A DNA stretch of 64,000 bases from Onchocerca lupi (taxonomy: Eukaryota > Nematoda > Chromadorea > Rhabditida > Onchocercidae). This document shows, one piece after another, positions 12,230 to 24,224 of the stretch; position 1 is the first letter of the stretch; every line of letters begins with the position of its first letter. The position numbers and the translations under genes were made by a program. The notes under the pieces were generated by a model that worked only from the letters and a program-made list of their open reading frames with translations, was not told where the DNA came from and made no database searches. The stretch covers positions 124,001-188,000 of the forward strand of contig JAOVVO010000047.1 of assembly GCA_028564675.1 (NCBI GenBank). The letters run 5' to 3'.

Positions 12230-15200
12230 GTAAAAAATCGTTTTTTTTTTTCCAAATATAATTCAACATGATTATTGCAAATGTATGTGCATATCTATTA
12301 TTCTACGCCTCGATTTATCTGTTTTGTTAATTAATTTGATTTTCCTGTCATCATATTCATCCATTTCTAGCTATTAATTTCAAATTCCATACTTGCTGAC
12401 AATAAAGTTCACTTTATAATTGGTTTTTGATATGATTATCCTCAGATAAAAATGTTGAAAATTAATGTATTAAGGTTCAAATTATAGTTCAGCACCGTAA
12501 GATATCACTTCGTTAAATACTGATCAAAAATAAAGTTTTTTTTTTTTAAATTTAATTTCTAGTCATTTTTTTCTAGAAACTTAAATTAAATAATTCAAGT
12601 TTTTTCAAAATGATATGACTGAGTTATTTAAATATAGCTCTCTTTTGTATTGGTACTAAAACTGCATATTATTCTCATTCTGCCACGAATTATGTTTGTT
12701 TTGTGTTAAATATTGGTTTGTACTTCACAGCTAGAAAATTCCCACAATTGAAATTCTTAAATCTAAACATGACTGAATGACTTTAAATTTGGATTTTTTT
12801 CTTTTTTTACTCTTATGTGGGATTTTTTTAGATTAGTTTTCTTATTTTACTTTTAACAGAAAAAATCCTTAGTCATTCCCATAGAAACCAGCAAATATTT
12901 AAATCTGTAAAATTCAATTTAAATAGAAAATTTCAAAAAAAAAATTACACTGTAATGAGATGGAGAATTATTTTGAATAAATTGGATTTAATCTTAAAAT
13001 TTGAACTGAAAAGGTGTGAATTAATTCTTTAAATTGATGTTTCTTCAAAGAGTTTTTTCTGTCTATTATTTTACTATTTATCAATCTTTTCCTTCGTCTT
13101 TGCAAATCATACGTTAAGAAATGGCCATATTTGGTTGAAAAAACAAGTTGTGCACATGAAAGTGACGAATGTAAAAATGATATCAACCGGTTATGGAATT
13201 TATCGAAAAATTCAGAAATAAATAACATCAAAAAGTAATACAAGAATACAATACTAAAAAATAATTTAAGGTAATCTTTTTGTTTTGGAAATATGTTAAT
13301 ACCTTTGTGCATGTGGCATTTAAAATTCGAAGGTAACATTTTCAAGTTGTCACTATTAATCTTCTTTTTTATTATACTCTCCTTCTTGTCTTGTATTACG
13401 CATATTTAATCTTTTGATTGTAATAATAATTTATTGCTCTTAATAGTTAGTGTTAAAATTTTTAGAATATACAAGCAAAGTAAAAATATTATTAATTAAG
13501 ACATTTTCCTCTCTTAATTTAAGTAAAATTCATTAATAATGTATATATTTATCTTAATGGAGGAAAAAGTTTCTATTTTAAGACAGCAAAAATAATTGCT
13601 AAAAATTTGAAAAAGAAGGAAAAAAAAATTAAAAAAATAAAATTTGGAAGTTCGTTTTTTCGAACTTTTATCCTATAGCTTTGTTTTATTACAGTATTTT
13701 GGCTCTTTTTCATTTTTTACTTTTTCATTAAATGACTGAATAATATCATTGCTTTTTTCCAGATATTATTACGATTAATCTCAACAGAGAAAAAAAATAG
13801 GAAGGCATTTTGTCAATAAAGCGAATGCCATAACTTATAGTTGATTACATAAAATTCTTATCAGCAGAATGAAAATCAACAGGATATTTATTCTAGCACA
13901 ATCCGAAATATTTACGGATACATCGATTGCATATTTGAAATATTACCATAAATTAATTAAGATTTAAAATTTAGGAAAGCAATCTTTTCTTTCATCAACT
14001 TGTTTTATAACTCCAAGTGTTGAATATTTTAGTGCAATTAGAAGAAAAGTGAAAAAGCTACTATCAACTCAATGCTTTTGAAGCTTGAAACTAGTTAAAT
14101 TGAATTATTTTGAAGTTTCAACAACTAATAACTTTATACTAACTTTGTAAAGTGGATTTTAAAAGGTTCGTATACTTCAGATAGCGGGAAAAGAAAAAAG
14201 AAAGTGCTAAATAATAAGTGATTAACTTTAAATAAACAGAAAAAATATTCGAAATTTTCATACAGCCTGTTTGTTTATATTTATCAGCATTTTATTGAAT
14301 TTTATTCACTCTATCTTTTGTTTATTTCTGCTTTCTGAAACAATATGGCATTTAGGTATCCAAATTTCAAAATGGAAAAAAAAAAGTCTGATAATTCTAG
14401 ATTGGAACTGTGTCATTGCAATGTGTATCTGGTTTATCAAATTATGTTGTTTTCAAATCAGATCATTATTGTAACACAACCTTGACTGTAAATTCCAGTC
14501 AAAAACATTAAGTTTTTAGATAAGTGTCATTACATTTCCAATGACGCGTTTTTGGATTCACTTACTGTGCCGATAATTTTTTCATTTTATTTAAATGTAA
14601 AGAAAATAAATTTACCTTTTACTAGATTCCCTGTCAGGAATGTTTTCATCGTGCTTCAATAGTGAAAAATTTTTCATTTTTTCTCATTACCATATCCTCT
14701 TATCATATAACTATTTCTGAATCCTTTCTCATAAGTCGCAGGGCCATATTGGGTTCGATTTATTCTTTCATTATTACAGAAAATATTTTGAAATAATATG
14801 GCCTCAACAGCTGGGTTAAGGCCAATTGCTTACTTAAATATTTCTGCAATATTTGTAGAAAATTATTTCGATTTTCTATGAATAAAATCTGGACATGGAG
14901 AAGTCGATGATATTCATTTTCTAATTGGTTAAATTTTCACCAAAAAAACTGACGAATTTCTTTATCATTATTGTCATTCCATATTCATAATTTGTTTATG
15001 TAGGTTTTTCCAATATTTTTGCTATGTTAATTTCACTTGAAATAAATTTTCGAATATCATGCAAACAACATCGATATTACAATAGCATGATGGGTTCACG
15101 ATCACTATAAATTCAATTTTTAAATTCACCACCGCAATTGACTATTAAAGACTTCGGAGATTTCCTTTAAATCTATTTATCGTTATTTCTTTCAAACAAA

Positions 15201-16059
15201 TAATAATTAGCCAAGCTAATGGTATTGTTTAAAATGGATTCAGCTTGGCAAATTAGTATTTGTGTCATTTTTGCGGCTTATTTTTATTTCCTTAATATTA
15301 AGGGCTACGATTTTTGAAGGTTTGAAATTTCGAGAATTTTTTTATTTGGAGATGAAGCAGAAAATTAGGTCGATATAGCAGAACACTGAAGATGTAAGTC
15401 AAAGTTTTTGTGATTTTGTAATTGAATCGTATTGTGAATGTATTTTTCGCAGGTTAGAAATATATTATTGTTGGAAATATTTTCCATACTTCAATGAGCA
15501 GTTGCCTTGCTGCGTTAATTTATCAATTTCTCTTACTTATTATAGTGACACATGCTATTTCTATTTCTTGAAAGATTATTTTTAAAAAAATATTAATTGA
15601 AGTAAAAAAGAATCTCTAATGCTTACTGAACAAATGTTTTAGCAATTTATCTCTTTGAAACAAAATTTACCCTTCTCCTCAACTTTAGATGCCCAATTTC
15701 GCTTGGAAAGATCCAGTCGCTCATAGGAACTCACACTAAATAAGTAGTATTTGCTTTTTTTTTTCTGAAAAGACTTCTAAAATGTCAGAAATGAATGCGA
15801 TTTCAATTTTTTAGCTGAAGGACACACAATAGCATACATTCCGCATACTTTCACTGGTCAAATTCAGAATATTTTCAATAAAAAGTACTAAAAGTACAAG
15901 CTTGTCGAAAAGTAAAATATCAAAGAAAATCGGTATGTCTTTCTGACATATCTTTTAAATTCATTCATTGTAACGTCTGCAATAAAAGAAGGATTCTTAA
16001 TTTTCTGTTAAGGTCAATCAAAAGAACAAAATTATGTGCTATTTGTCAATTTTGAGTGA
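12230..16059. other. 3' UTR then non-coding stretch
   Basis: After the ligand stop codon there are AATAAA motifs near 12402 and 12527, then about 3.5 kb of A/T-rich DNA. A 66-codon frame at 13038-13238 (+) with several cysteines overlaps a 125-codon frame on the other strand (12968-13345), and neither has supporting context. A small perfect hairpin (AAGTTCG, T6 loop, CGAACTT) sits at 13648-13667. Confidence 0.4.
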
Positions 16060-16278
16060 TTAGATAGGAAGAGAAAGGAAATACTGAAATTCATATGTAA
16101 CAAGCATGTCTATTGAAATGCCAGTTTCTTTTTCATGCTCTTTCTCATTCCATAAGGCGGAAAGAGTTTGACAATATGGACAATGGCGTTTTTCGGTTTT
16201 CGATTTTCTGCCACTGTGTAAGCATGGTTCAATTTCACATTCTTCACCTTCAAATCGTTCTTGACAATGACATCTGCC
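16060..16278 (-). CDS. Orphan exon with EGF-like motif
   Basis: On the - strand an acceptor (TTGACTTGTAG) is followed by an open frame of 72 codons beginning GRCHCQERFEGEECEIEPCL and ending in TAA at 16060. The CxC...FEG..CE spacing is the C-terminal half of an EGF module; what follows (HSGRK...RHCPYCQ) looks like the start of another cysteine-rich unit but is not a standard EGF. I could not find the upstream exons that should lie at higher coordinates. It may be the last exon of a gene interrupted by the repeats at 16.5-21.4 kb, or a relic. It lies 3.8 kb past the Notch ligand on the opposite strand and has no splice link to it. Confidence 0.4.
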   Translation of the reverse strand, partial: GRCHCQERFEGEECEIEPCLHSGRKSKTEKRHCPYCQTLSALWNEKEHEKETGISIDMLVTYEFQYFLSLPI

Positions 16279-16574
16279 CTACAAGTCAATTAAACTTTCA
16301 TTTAATTATGATTCCTATAATAAAAACATTATAATGCTGGTCATTTTTCCAGAATTTTAAAAGTTTTCTCTAAAAATTAATTCCTTGCATCTTTTTCATT
16401 TTATATTCTATTTAGGTACAAATGATAATTACTATATTTTTAACCTAAAATCGCTATAAAAATTGCTTGTTTTCTTTGTGTTTTATTGAAAAATTGATAA
16501 ATGAAACGAAAATAGTCATGTTTTAATAATTTTATGCGAAACAACGAAAGGGAAAATGACATATAGGGGAATTG

Positions 16575-16950
16575 TGTTTGCCGCCGATATCGTTTAACCA
16601 TAACCATGATTGAGGGTTCTTGTTTCTTATCGTATTATTATCCGAACCTTTGCAGTATCTCGAACTTGAATAATTAAATCTTTATTATGAAAAATTTTTT
16701 AATACAACGAACGCAACAACTACAGTATTAATCATTTCAATAAAACAATTTTAATGACGATTTCATATTCTAAAGGAAAAGACAGGCCAAATAAAGTCCG
16801 ACATATTCAACCAACCGACTTCGTGATAGTACATCCTTTAAAATGATCTGCTCAGGACCCTTTTCTTCGTGGATAGAGGATCCTGATAGAGTTGTGATCT
16901 ACGAGAAAGCACCTTTGTTAGCGCGTGATGAACACTACAGCGTAGAACAA
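16575..16950 (+). repeat. Direct repeat copy A (LTR-like pair)
   Basis: About 370 bp matching copy B at about 18625-18985 in the same orientation. Shared landmarks are GGTTCTTGTTT.TTATCGTATT, TATCTCGAACTTG..TAATTA, CAATAAAACAATTT.AATGACGATT, CAACC..CCGCAT/CGACTTCG, CCTTTAAAATGAT and CTTTGTTAGCGC. The copies are clearly diverged. Two direct repeats about 1.7 kb apart around ORF debris suggest old LTRs of a decayed retrotransposon, but I could not place terminal TG/CA, a primer site or target duplications. Confidence 0.55.
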
Positions 16951-18624
16951 AGGTTACATTTCATTTAAGAACAACACTTAAGAATAAAGGAATAAATAAA
17001 TTCACACATCCAATAAGAGTTACAAATCATGTGATTTAAGTACAAAGAAACCAATTATTCTCTGGTATCTCTCTCGATTTCAGCGACGGTGCTATTAATT
17101 GTGATCACTTTCTTTTCCCCTCTTAGGCACAATTCTTCAATCGATAGTGACAATTAGCGATTCACTATTAATGAAGCGATACGTGAGACCGTCAATGAGA
17201 TGATTGGGAAGCCAACGAAATGATGGGATATGAATTCATATTTAGGAAACAGTAAAATAAGTTAATATAATTAAAAATTTTAGCAGATACGACGAAATCA
17301 AATATAGTAATGGTTAAACTTCTTGCTTTCTCTTTATATTTTATGCATATGTAAAGTTACTTGCTAAACGACTTGATCTTTCCCAATATCGAAGTTCATT
17401 ACAAAGCTTATTTGATCAATACTGCATAGAAAATATGAAAAACTGATTGTTTCCTTCGAAAAAGACAGTACTACAAAATGGAGAATATACTTCTATATTA
17501 ATGGTTCTAAATAAATTTGAAAATTCCAGTGCTTTACATTATTTTGGAAACTCGGATAATAATGAAGGTAGTTCCATTGATAAGAATAATTATAATAAAT
17601 GATAAAAAAGAAATGTCACTGAGTTGGTTGATAATGAGGGCTTCTGTTATTATGTGGACAATGCAGTACTTCAATAAGTTATTCGACATAAAGATGACCT
17701 TGCAGAAAATTGAATGCAGGAAGAAAACTCCATCCGAATACGATTTCCTGCACTGTATTCATTTGATCATTTAACGAATTAAACAAGTGTAAGAGGAACT
17801 TCATTTTAAAAAAATTAAATTGAAAGAAAACAATTATTTAAGAATGTTACTAATAATGCAAGAAAGGAATATAGCTAGAACCAATGATTCAAAATGAAGT
17901 AAAACAAGAAAGATGTTCAGCAAAAATAATTGCGTAATAATTGTGCACACAATAAAAATAATATCTATGCGATATTCTTATCGGCAAAACCAAAAAAATA
18001 TAATTAGTTGTATATTGGAATGTTTGAAGGGTCAAATAGCAAGTAGATAGTTTCAAATGGAAACAGCATCAAAAAATATAATTATTTGCATATAGGAATA
18101 TTTAAAAGAATCAAATACAAATAGACAGTATCAAAAGGAAAGCGTATCACAGGATTTAAAAGAAGATTTCGACAACCATCAGTTCAGTTGCAATTCAATT
18201 TCGAAGACAGTTCGACGGCTGCAGAAGCAGCAATTCGACAATTCGACAGCAGCAATGATAGTTCATCAGAAGCTATAATTCAAGTGGGTTGATAATTACA
18301 CAGAAGCAAGAACAGTAACAGTAAAGATGCGAAAAGAGAACGACAGTCACAAAAGAAAGATACGATAATGTAGTGAGCATTCAGACGACTATTGATATCC
18401 TTTATAATTTACTGTGTTCATTTATTTTCTACTATTGTATAAGTACGATATTATCTACGATGTCTATAAAACTAACAAAACTATTTTCGACGTAGCGAAT
18501 GTAGAGACCAGCGAAGACTACTGTCGCTTGTGCAATATCGTATAAAGCTAATAATGGCTAATATTGACGTAATGGAGTCACAGCATCAAGAAGATCCAAA
18601 TCAAATTACAAAAAAATTAGCAGA
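16951..18624 (+). mobile_element. Decayed retroelement-like interior
   Basis: Sequence between the two direct repeats. Short coding-like runs are broken by stops and shifts: about 17500-17600 reads MVLNKFENSSALHYFGN, about 17612-17670 reads VTELVDNEGFCYYVDN, and a later frame starting near 18554 reads MANIDVMESQHQEDPNQ and runs into copy B. The part 18160-18480 is also present, inverted, at about 21110-21430. No reverse transcriptase, integrase or protease motif was recognised, so the retroelement call is inference from layout. Confidence 0.4.
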
Positions 18625-18985
18625 TCTTTCCCTGTCGCCGTTCTTCTTAATCGTGACAATAATAAAGGTTCTTGTTTTTTATCGTATTGTTATCGAATAT
18701 TTCGCGGTATCTCAAACTTGGGTAATTATACCTTTATTACAGAAATTTAGATAACACAATAACGTACGAACAATTACAAATCAATTATATCAATAAAACA
18801 ATTTAAATGACGATTCGTTAATATAAGAAAAGAGGATAAAAGATATCATTAAGAAGAAACTTTGAAAAAACCCAGACGGTGGAACCAACCGCATCCTTCG
18901 TTAGCCTTTCTTTAAAATGATGCTCAAAGGAGCATCTTCGTAACATGAAAAAGCTTTTCTTTGTTAGCGCATGAAAGCGCGTTTA
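18625..18985 (+). repeat. Direct repeat copy B (LTR-like pair)
   Basis: Partner of copy A at 16575-16950 in the same orientation; see that entry for the shared landmarks. The match starts inside the frame that begins near 18554 and ends at CTTTGTTAGCGC, near 18965. The downstream sequence is unrelated to that after copy A. Confidence 0.55.
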
Positions 18986-19139
18986 TGGTATGATTTACAA
19001 CAGTGTGTTGGTCCAGTAAATGTTGTTGACTACTCGCCATGTTAGTTACAAACTGTTTTATATGAAGACATTAGAATCGCGTAAATGTTATTAGCCAAGG
19101 ACAATGTAAACAAAAAGCACAAATTACCAATATTTGAAT

Positions 19140-19330
19140 TTCCTTAGTAATATAAACTAATATAATTTTCTTGACAACATAACTAATATAACTAATTTCA
19201 GTTTTTTCGACACTTTAACAACATTCTAATATAACTAATTTCCGATACTTTACAACATATGCTGATATAACTAATTTCTGACATTTTAACAACATATTCT
19301 AATATAACCAATTTCGATTTTCCGACAATA
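19140..19330 (+). repeat. Short tandem repeat array, unit 36-43 bp
   Basis: About four imperfect copies of a unit containing AATATAACTAATTTC followed by a variable T-rich part, GACA.TTTAACAACAT and TCT. Unit length drifts between about 36 and 43 bp. The array lies just past direct repeat copy B and may be part of the same repeat-rich block. Confidence 0.6.
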
Positions 19331-21040
19331 GATGGATTGAAAGAACTGTATAAAGAAAAATAGGAAAGTTATGAATGCAAGGCTAATTGTAAGGTTGAAG
19401 AAATAGAATGAAGAAATGGAAGCACGAAAAAAAATTCACTGCTTAAGAAACATTCGACAAGAAAAAAATTTAAATGTTATAAAAAATATAGAATCAGTGA
19501 CTTCTCTGTCATACCCGAAGTTGATTAAGAGAATTTGTTGTATTTTAGAGCAAAGATTTTCGTATTAGCACTATTAATTTTGTTTCGAGAATTACAGTAA
19601 TTCCAGCTGAGATAAAAATGATTTATTTCAAACAAAATGACTTATTCAAACAAAAGTGGATTCTTTTATATTTGGATGATATTATGAAGAAAGTATTTCT
19701 AACTTTTTATTATCTTTGAATTGAAGCTTGTCCTGAACAAATCATTAAGTTCCAGAAAATCCTCAGAATAATTTTTGACATCAAAATTCTTTCATATAGT
19801 AGGTTCATTTGTTTATAGCAAATTTGAAAAACAAAAATCTCTCTCTCTCTTTCCCTCTGTTGCTTTTTTTAATTATTTAATTTCCTCCTTCAACATTAAG
19901 AATACATCAGTGCTTGCCTGGTATAGCGATTGGAAAGAAAGATGAAGAAAGATTGAGATAAAATTCCTTTTAGCATTTCTGTGAAGCATTAAAATTAGGA
20001 AGGAAAAATGTTGGGATTTATATTGAATAAAAGGTTCTCAAAATGACAGTAACTTCCTTTTTTGTAGGATGTGATTTCTCTGACCAAGACTAATGATAAG
20101 AATCGTACCTTCCGAAAAATCTCTGGAAACAATTCTGCTTGGTTGACATAACACATCTGTTTTTTATTAATTTTTCCCTCGAATAATTCGAGAAGTTTAG
20201 TCACTTGAAAGCAAGAAAAAAAACACGTAAACGGACAAACGGCAAAAGGAATGAAGCACATGCCAATTGAAGTAAATTGAATTAAAATGGAGTTGGATGA
20301 ATATGCTGGTTTAATATGGAATTCTTCCGATAAAATTATGATCATTAATAATCGTAAATAATGCTCATTTCTTCTTATTTTATTCCAACAGTTGAGATTC
20401 TAGAAGATTACTTCAGAGTAATTTATAAATCGAGCAAATAAAACATTTCAGCGCAGCAAAAGCGAATAGAATTTATATAAAAAGTAATCACTTTGCAATA
20501 AACCATCCTTGATCGTTTAACATTAATCACATCAATGTACACGTTCATTTTCTTCATATATCGTCAACAGACTTTCTGCAGTAGGATACCATCAATATTT
20601 ATATTTTTGTTGCAACTTCAATCACATTTTGCTCATAAGAGAAGTAATAAAGTCGAATGAAAATGGAGAGGTATTGCATGCCGGACTGTCTGAATTATTA
20701 TTTGAAAGAGAATTGTTGTAGCACGCAAATTCTATGCATGGATATCACGTAAAACAATAGAAATCGGTTATTGGAGAATGAAGAAGATATATCCATATAA
20801 GAAGAATCACAAAGAGGGAATGCTCACATTCAATTTGTGTCGGAAGACATTTTGTAGCAGATCGGCATATGTACATGAAAATACAGTATCCATGTTTTTT
20901 TTCTCAACAGTTAGAAGATGAGGATTCAATATTACGGTTTTATTTCCATGGCTTCTGAGATTTGCAGATTAATTGCTATTAATAGTATTTCTACGATTTT
21001 TATTGCTGTTTTATAATACTTTTTTTTTAGTTTTTGTTGG
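19331..21040. other. No recognised gene
   Basis: A/T-rich DNA. A 116-codon frame is open on the - strand at 19995-20345 without homology, and two overlapping short frames near 20640-20750 (one with five cysteines) have no splice support. A short CT run occurs near 19842. Confidence 0.35.
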
Positions 21041-21109
21041 AGTAAGATCTGGTAATTAATAATTTGGTTTGTAGTTTGTTGGATTAAAGATTTTGTTATT
21101 GTGACTTGG

Positions 21110-21434
21110 CTAGGTCAGCAATAGGCTTTATTGGATTTATACAATATTATACACAATATCGCGTTTATACAGTGGTAACGATTAAATGAATGATTAATAT
21201 GTTGAGAGATATAGTAAATAATAAAAGATAATGACAGTCGTTTGAATGATCAATATGTTGTCGTACTCTTCTTTTGCAACTGTCGCAAAAGCTCCTGCTG
21301 AATCGTCGCTCATGCCGTCGTCGAAACCGCCCTCGAAATTGGATTGGAATTGAACTCTCTGCTGGTACTAATCTTGAAGATACTGAATTAGCTGATTCGA
21401 AAAGCTCCTTTTTAAATGGATAATCCTTGGTCAT
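21110..21434 (-). repeat. Dispersed repeat fragment, inverted copy of 18160-18480
   Basis: Read on the - strand this stretch shares its order and wording with 18160-18480 (+): a CGACAGT.GCAAAAGAA block, a GCATTC/TCATTCAAACGACT block, TTATTTACT..., then TACGATATT/GCGATATTGTGTAT. On the - strand it has an 89-codon frame starting MTKDYPFKKELFES with an arginine-rich middle (RGRFRRRHERRFSRSF), overlapping the repeat. This looks like part of a mobile element leader or gag-like start rather than a host gene. Confidence 0.45.
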
Positions 21435-23102
21435 TGATATTGGTCGGAGACTTACAACACATTAATCATACAAAAAGTTGGCTATCAGAATAAAGTATGG
21501 ACAATGCTCACAACAAGCTTCAGTCCTCGTAACATTCTTGATAGTTAACATAGGTCTCAACATTTCACATGATACACAGAAGTTCTGTAAGTAGACAGGA
21601 AGATTAGAAAACAAAGGTCTTTGTGCCGAGATATAGATAAGTGATTTGTCTGAAAAATATTATAAATCCCTTTAGACAGAATACTGGAATACTTGGATTA
21701 TTTCGTTATATTTCTAAAATAAATTTATTGTCAGCTTCTTCGACAGTCTTGAAAATGATTTGGTAGCTGCTTCGACAGTTTTGAAGATTGATAAGTGTAC
21801 CATATTTTGTACAAGAAAAGTCAAAAAAATCACCTATTATGATTTTCATAAAGTGCTGAGCAATTCAAACCAGTAAAACATCACATGTTGTGTTTGTTTA
21901 ATTTCAATAAAAAAGTCCTTAAGCCGAAAAAGAGCCAGCAAGCAGTAACCGTTTAAACCTTTCTTTGGAAGAAAAAAAGTCCATTATGGATAATCACGGG
22001 ATCCACTCGATTGCGTGGTAATTATTATCAGTGAATTACTAATATGAACGAAATTTTACTAGAATTTCTTGCCTCGCTTCAGTGCAAACTGATTCGAATA
22101 TAATATTGCATTGAATGATTCATACAAATAGATTCAATCGCAGAATCATATTGCTCAAATATATGTAGGCTTCAAGTATATGGTAAACCTTGCAAAAAAG
22201 TAACATTAGTTGATTTTTGTGCTCGCATTACAAATATTCAGGATAAAGCGTTATGCGTCACGCGTTAAATGCAGAAGTTATTAATGGAAACAATCTGAAG
22301 AAGTCTTCAGAAAAAATGCGAAGAAATGGCTTGTTAAGTGAAATGAACTTCATCATCCGTATTTCATAACCTCCCAAATTATTATAATTATTTTCAATAT
22401 ATTTTAAACTCTTAACACGTATTTTAAATCCTTTAGCAACTTTCAACTTCGACGACCAATAAAATTTTTTTTTGGAACGTTCAAAAGAAGAGTTTTTGTT
22501 TTGAAGTTAAATATTCTGTTGCTATTGATTCATGTTCAAAATAACTTTAAAAAGATATAAACCGAAAGGAATTTGGGAGCAGGTTTTTTGCTGAAAAAAA
22601 TCATTACTGAGATTTTTCGACAACTCAGCTTCTGAATTTATCAAATAGACTTCAATTTTTAATAGATAATCTGATCAAATTGTCCACATTTCGCTCTTAA
22701 ACACTTTATTCTAAATTTTAGTACTCCGGACGAAGTTATCGATTTCAATGTTCTTTGTCGAAGTACAAGTAACAATATACATTATTTTATTTCTCATTAT
22801 CTGCTTGTCACATATAACTTCATTTATCGCGAGAATTATTAAGGTTCATTTCTTGCACCGTTCATTCCATATTCCATTTCTGCAATTATAAATATCTTAT
22901 CATTTTTAGGGCTTACAAATTTCTTCATATAATCATTGAAATATTAATAAATGGATATAATGGAAATATTTTCTAGTAATTAGTGAATTTTACGAAGTCA
23001 GATGCAGTCTCTTCATAGATTCCATAATGAAAAACAAGGAAGCAGCAAAAGTTTCAAAAAATACTATGCATTTGAAGTATGGTAGTTTTTAAAAACACAA
23101 CC

Positions 23103-23774
23103 TCAAGCAGCTTTCACTTCCTCATCTTCATCTTCCTTTTTTCCCATTTCTTCTTCATCTTCCTTTTTTCCCATTTCTTCTTCATCTTCCTTTTTTCCCA
23201 TTTCTTCTTCATCTTCCTTTTCTCCCATATCCTCTTCAGCTTCCTTTTTTCCCATATCTTCTTCATCTTCCTTTTTTCCCATTTCTTCTTCATCTTCCTT
23301 TTTTCCCATTTCTTCTTCATCTTCCTTTTCTCCCATATCCTCTTTATCTTCCTTTTTTCCCATATCCTCTTCATCTTCCTTTTTTCCCATATCCTCTTTA
23401 TCTTCCTTTTTTCCCATATCTTCTTCATCTTCCTTTTTTCCCATATCTTCTTCAGCTTCCTTTTTTCCCATATCCTCTTTATCTTCCTTTTTTCCCATAT
23501 CCTCTTCATCTTCCTTTTTTCCCATATCCTCTTTATCTTCCTTTTTTCCCATATCTTCTTCAGCTTCCTTTTTTCCCATATCTTCTTCAGCTTCCTTTTT
23601 TCCCATATCTTCTTCAGCTTTCTTTTTTTCCATATCTTCAGCTCCCTTTCCACCTCCACCACCACCACGACCACGACCATCAACAGCATTCATACCACCG
23701 TAATCATCATCATAATAATGACTGTGGCTAGTGCAGAAAATAATATAAACAAAAAGTAAAAATCTCTTTGCCAT
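23103..23774 (-). CDS. Predicted secreted protein with charged 9-residue repeats
   Basis: Single-exon frame of 223 residues, not recognised as any known family. It starts with a likely signal peptide (MAKRFLLFVYIIFCTSHSHY), followed by an acidic/tyrosine patch (YYDDDYGG), a glycine run (GRGRGGGGGGK) and then about 19 tandem copies of EDMGKKED(E/K) or EEMGKKEAE to near the end (DEEVKAA). The repeat is a 27-bp minisatellite, so all three frames and the opposite strand stay open; the signal peptide and conserved start favour this strand. An acceptor-like TTTCTTCAG ends at about 23813 on the - strand, some 39 bases upstream of the ATG. The same acceptor and start are kept in the right arm, fitting cis- or spliced-leader splicing. 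The product is probably a disordered, strongly charged secreted protein. Confidence 0.7.
   Translation of the reverse strand: MAKRFLLFVYIIFCTSHSHYYDDDYGGMNAVDGRGRGGGGGGKGAEDMEKKKAEEDMGKKEAEEDMGKKEAEEDMGKKEDKEDMGKKEDEEDMGKKEDKEDMGKKEAEEDMGKKEDEEDMGKKEDKEDMGKKEDEEDMGKKEDKEDMGEKEDEEEMGKKEDEEEMGKKEDEEDMGKKEAEEDMGEKEDEEEMGKKEDEEEMGKKEDEEEMGKKEDEDEEVKAA
23120..23640 (-). repeat. 27-bp minisatellite inside a coding region
   Basis: About 19 units of 27 bp, on the + strand written roughly as CTTCATCTTCCTTTTTTCCC plus ATATCCTCTT. Units differ mainly at the GAT/GCT, GAA/AAA and GGA/GAA positions of the encoded protein. There is no frame-breaking indel along the array, which suggests it is held in frame. 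Confidence 0.9.
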
Positions 23775-24224
23775 AACCGTATTTGGTCCACAAAATTTTG
23801 TGTTGTGACGCTCTGAAGAAACGCAATTATATAAACTAAAATTGAATGTCAAAAGTGAACGATTGAAGATTTCGTTGATTTTCCTTTAATTCATTCGTTT
23901 TCATTTGATTCAATCAAAAAATGTCAGCTATGTTCAATTATTATTTGGTTGAAAGGAAATGACATTATTTAAAATAAATGTTTGCGCCAAAGACTTTTAT
24001 TTTCAGTCTTTGAGCCTCCTAAAAGCTTAACAGCATATAAGTGTGCGAATGTTTTCAGTGACAAAGAAATAAAATTGCTATTAATTGAAAATCTGTCGCT
24101 AAAAAAAATTTTACTGGATATCAGACTAAATGAATTCACAATAATCGTATGAATATCGGAAACTGCATTGTTTTCTTGAATCTTGAAGTCATATAGCTAG
24201 CCCAGTATTTCATTAACCTGAACC

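Noticed and set aside
11871..12269. 132-codon - strand frame over the last ligand exon
   Set aside because: It is a shadow of the + strand exon 11997-12229, which continues the ligand in phase.
12968..13345. 125-codon - strand frame, and a cysteine-containing 66-codon + strand frame at 13038-13238
   Set aside because: No start plus signal peptide, no splice context and no family. Both strands being open in A/T-rich DNA is weak evidence.
19995..20345. 116-codon - strand frame
   Set aside because: No recognisable domain or flanking exon; treated as chance.
20640..20755. Short cysteine-rich frame (MERYCMPDCLNYYLKENCC)
   Set aside because: 29 residues, no signal peptide and no splice support. 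A different frame over the same bases looks equally coding-like.
23079..23759. 226-codon + strand frame of LFSHFFFIF-type repeats across the minisatellite
   Set aside because: It is the mirror of the 27-bp repeat; the opposite strand has the signal peptide and conserved start, so this frame is a by-product.
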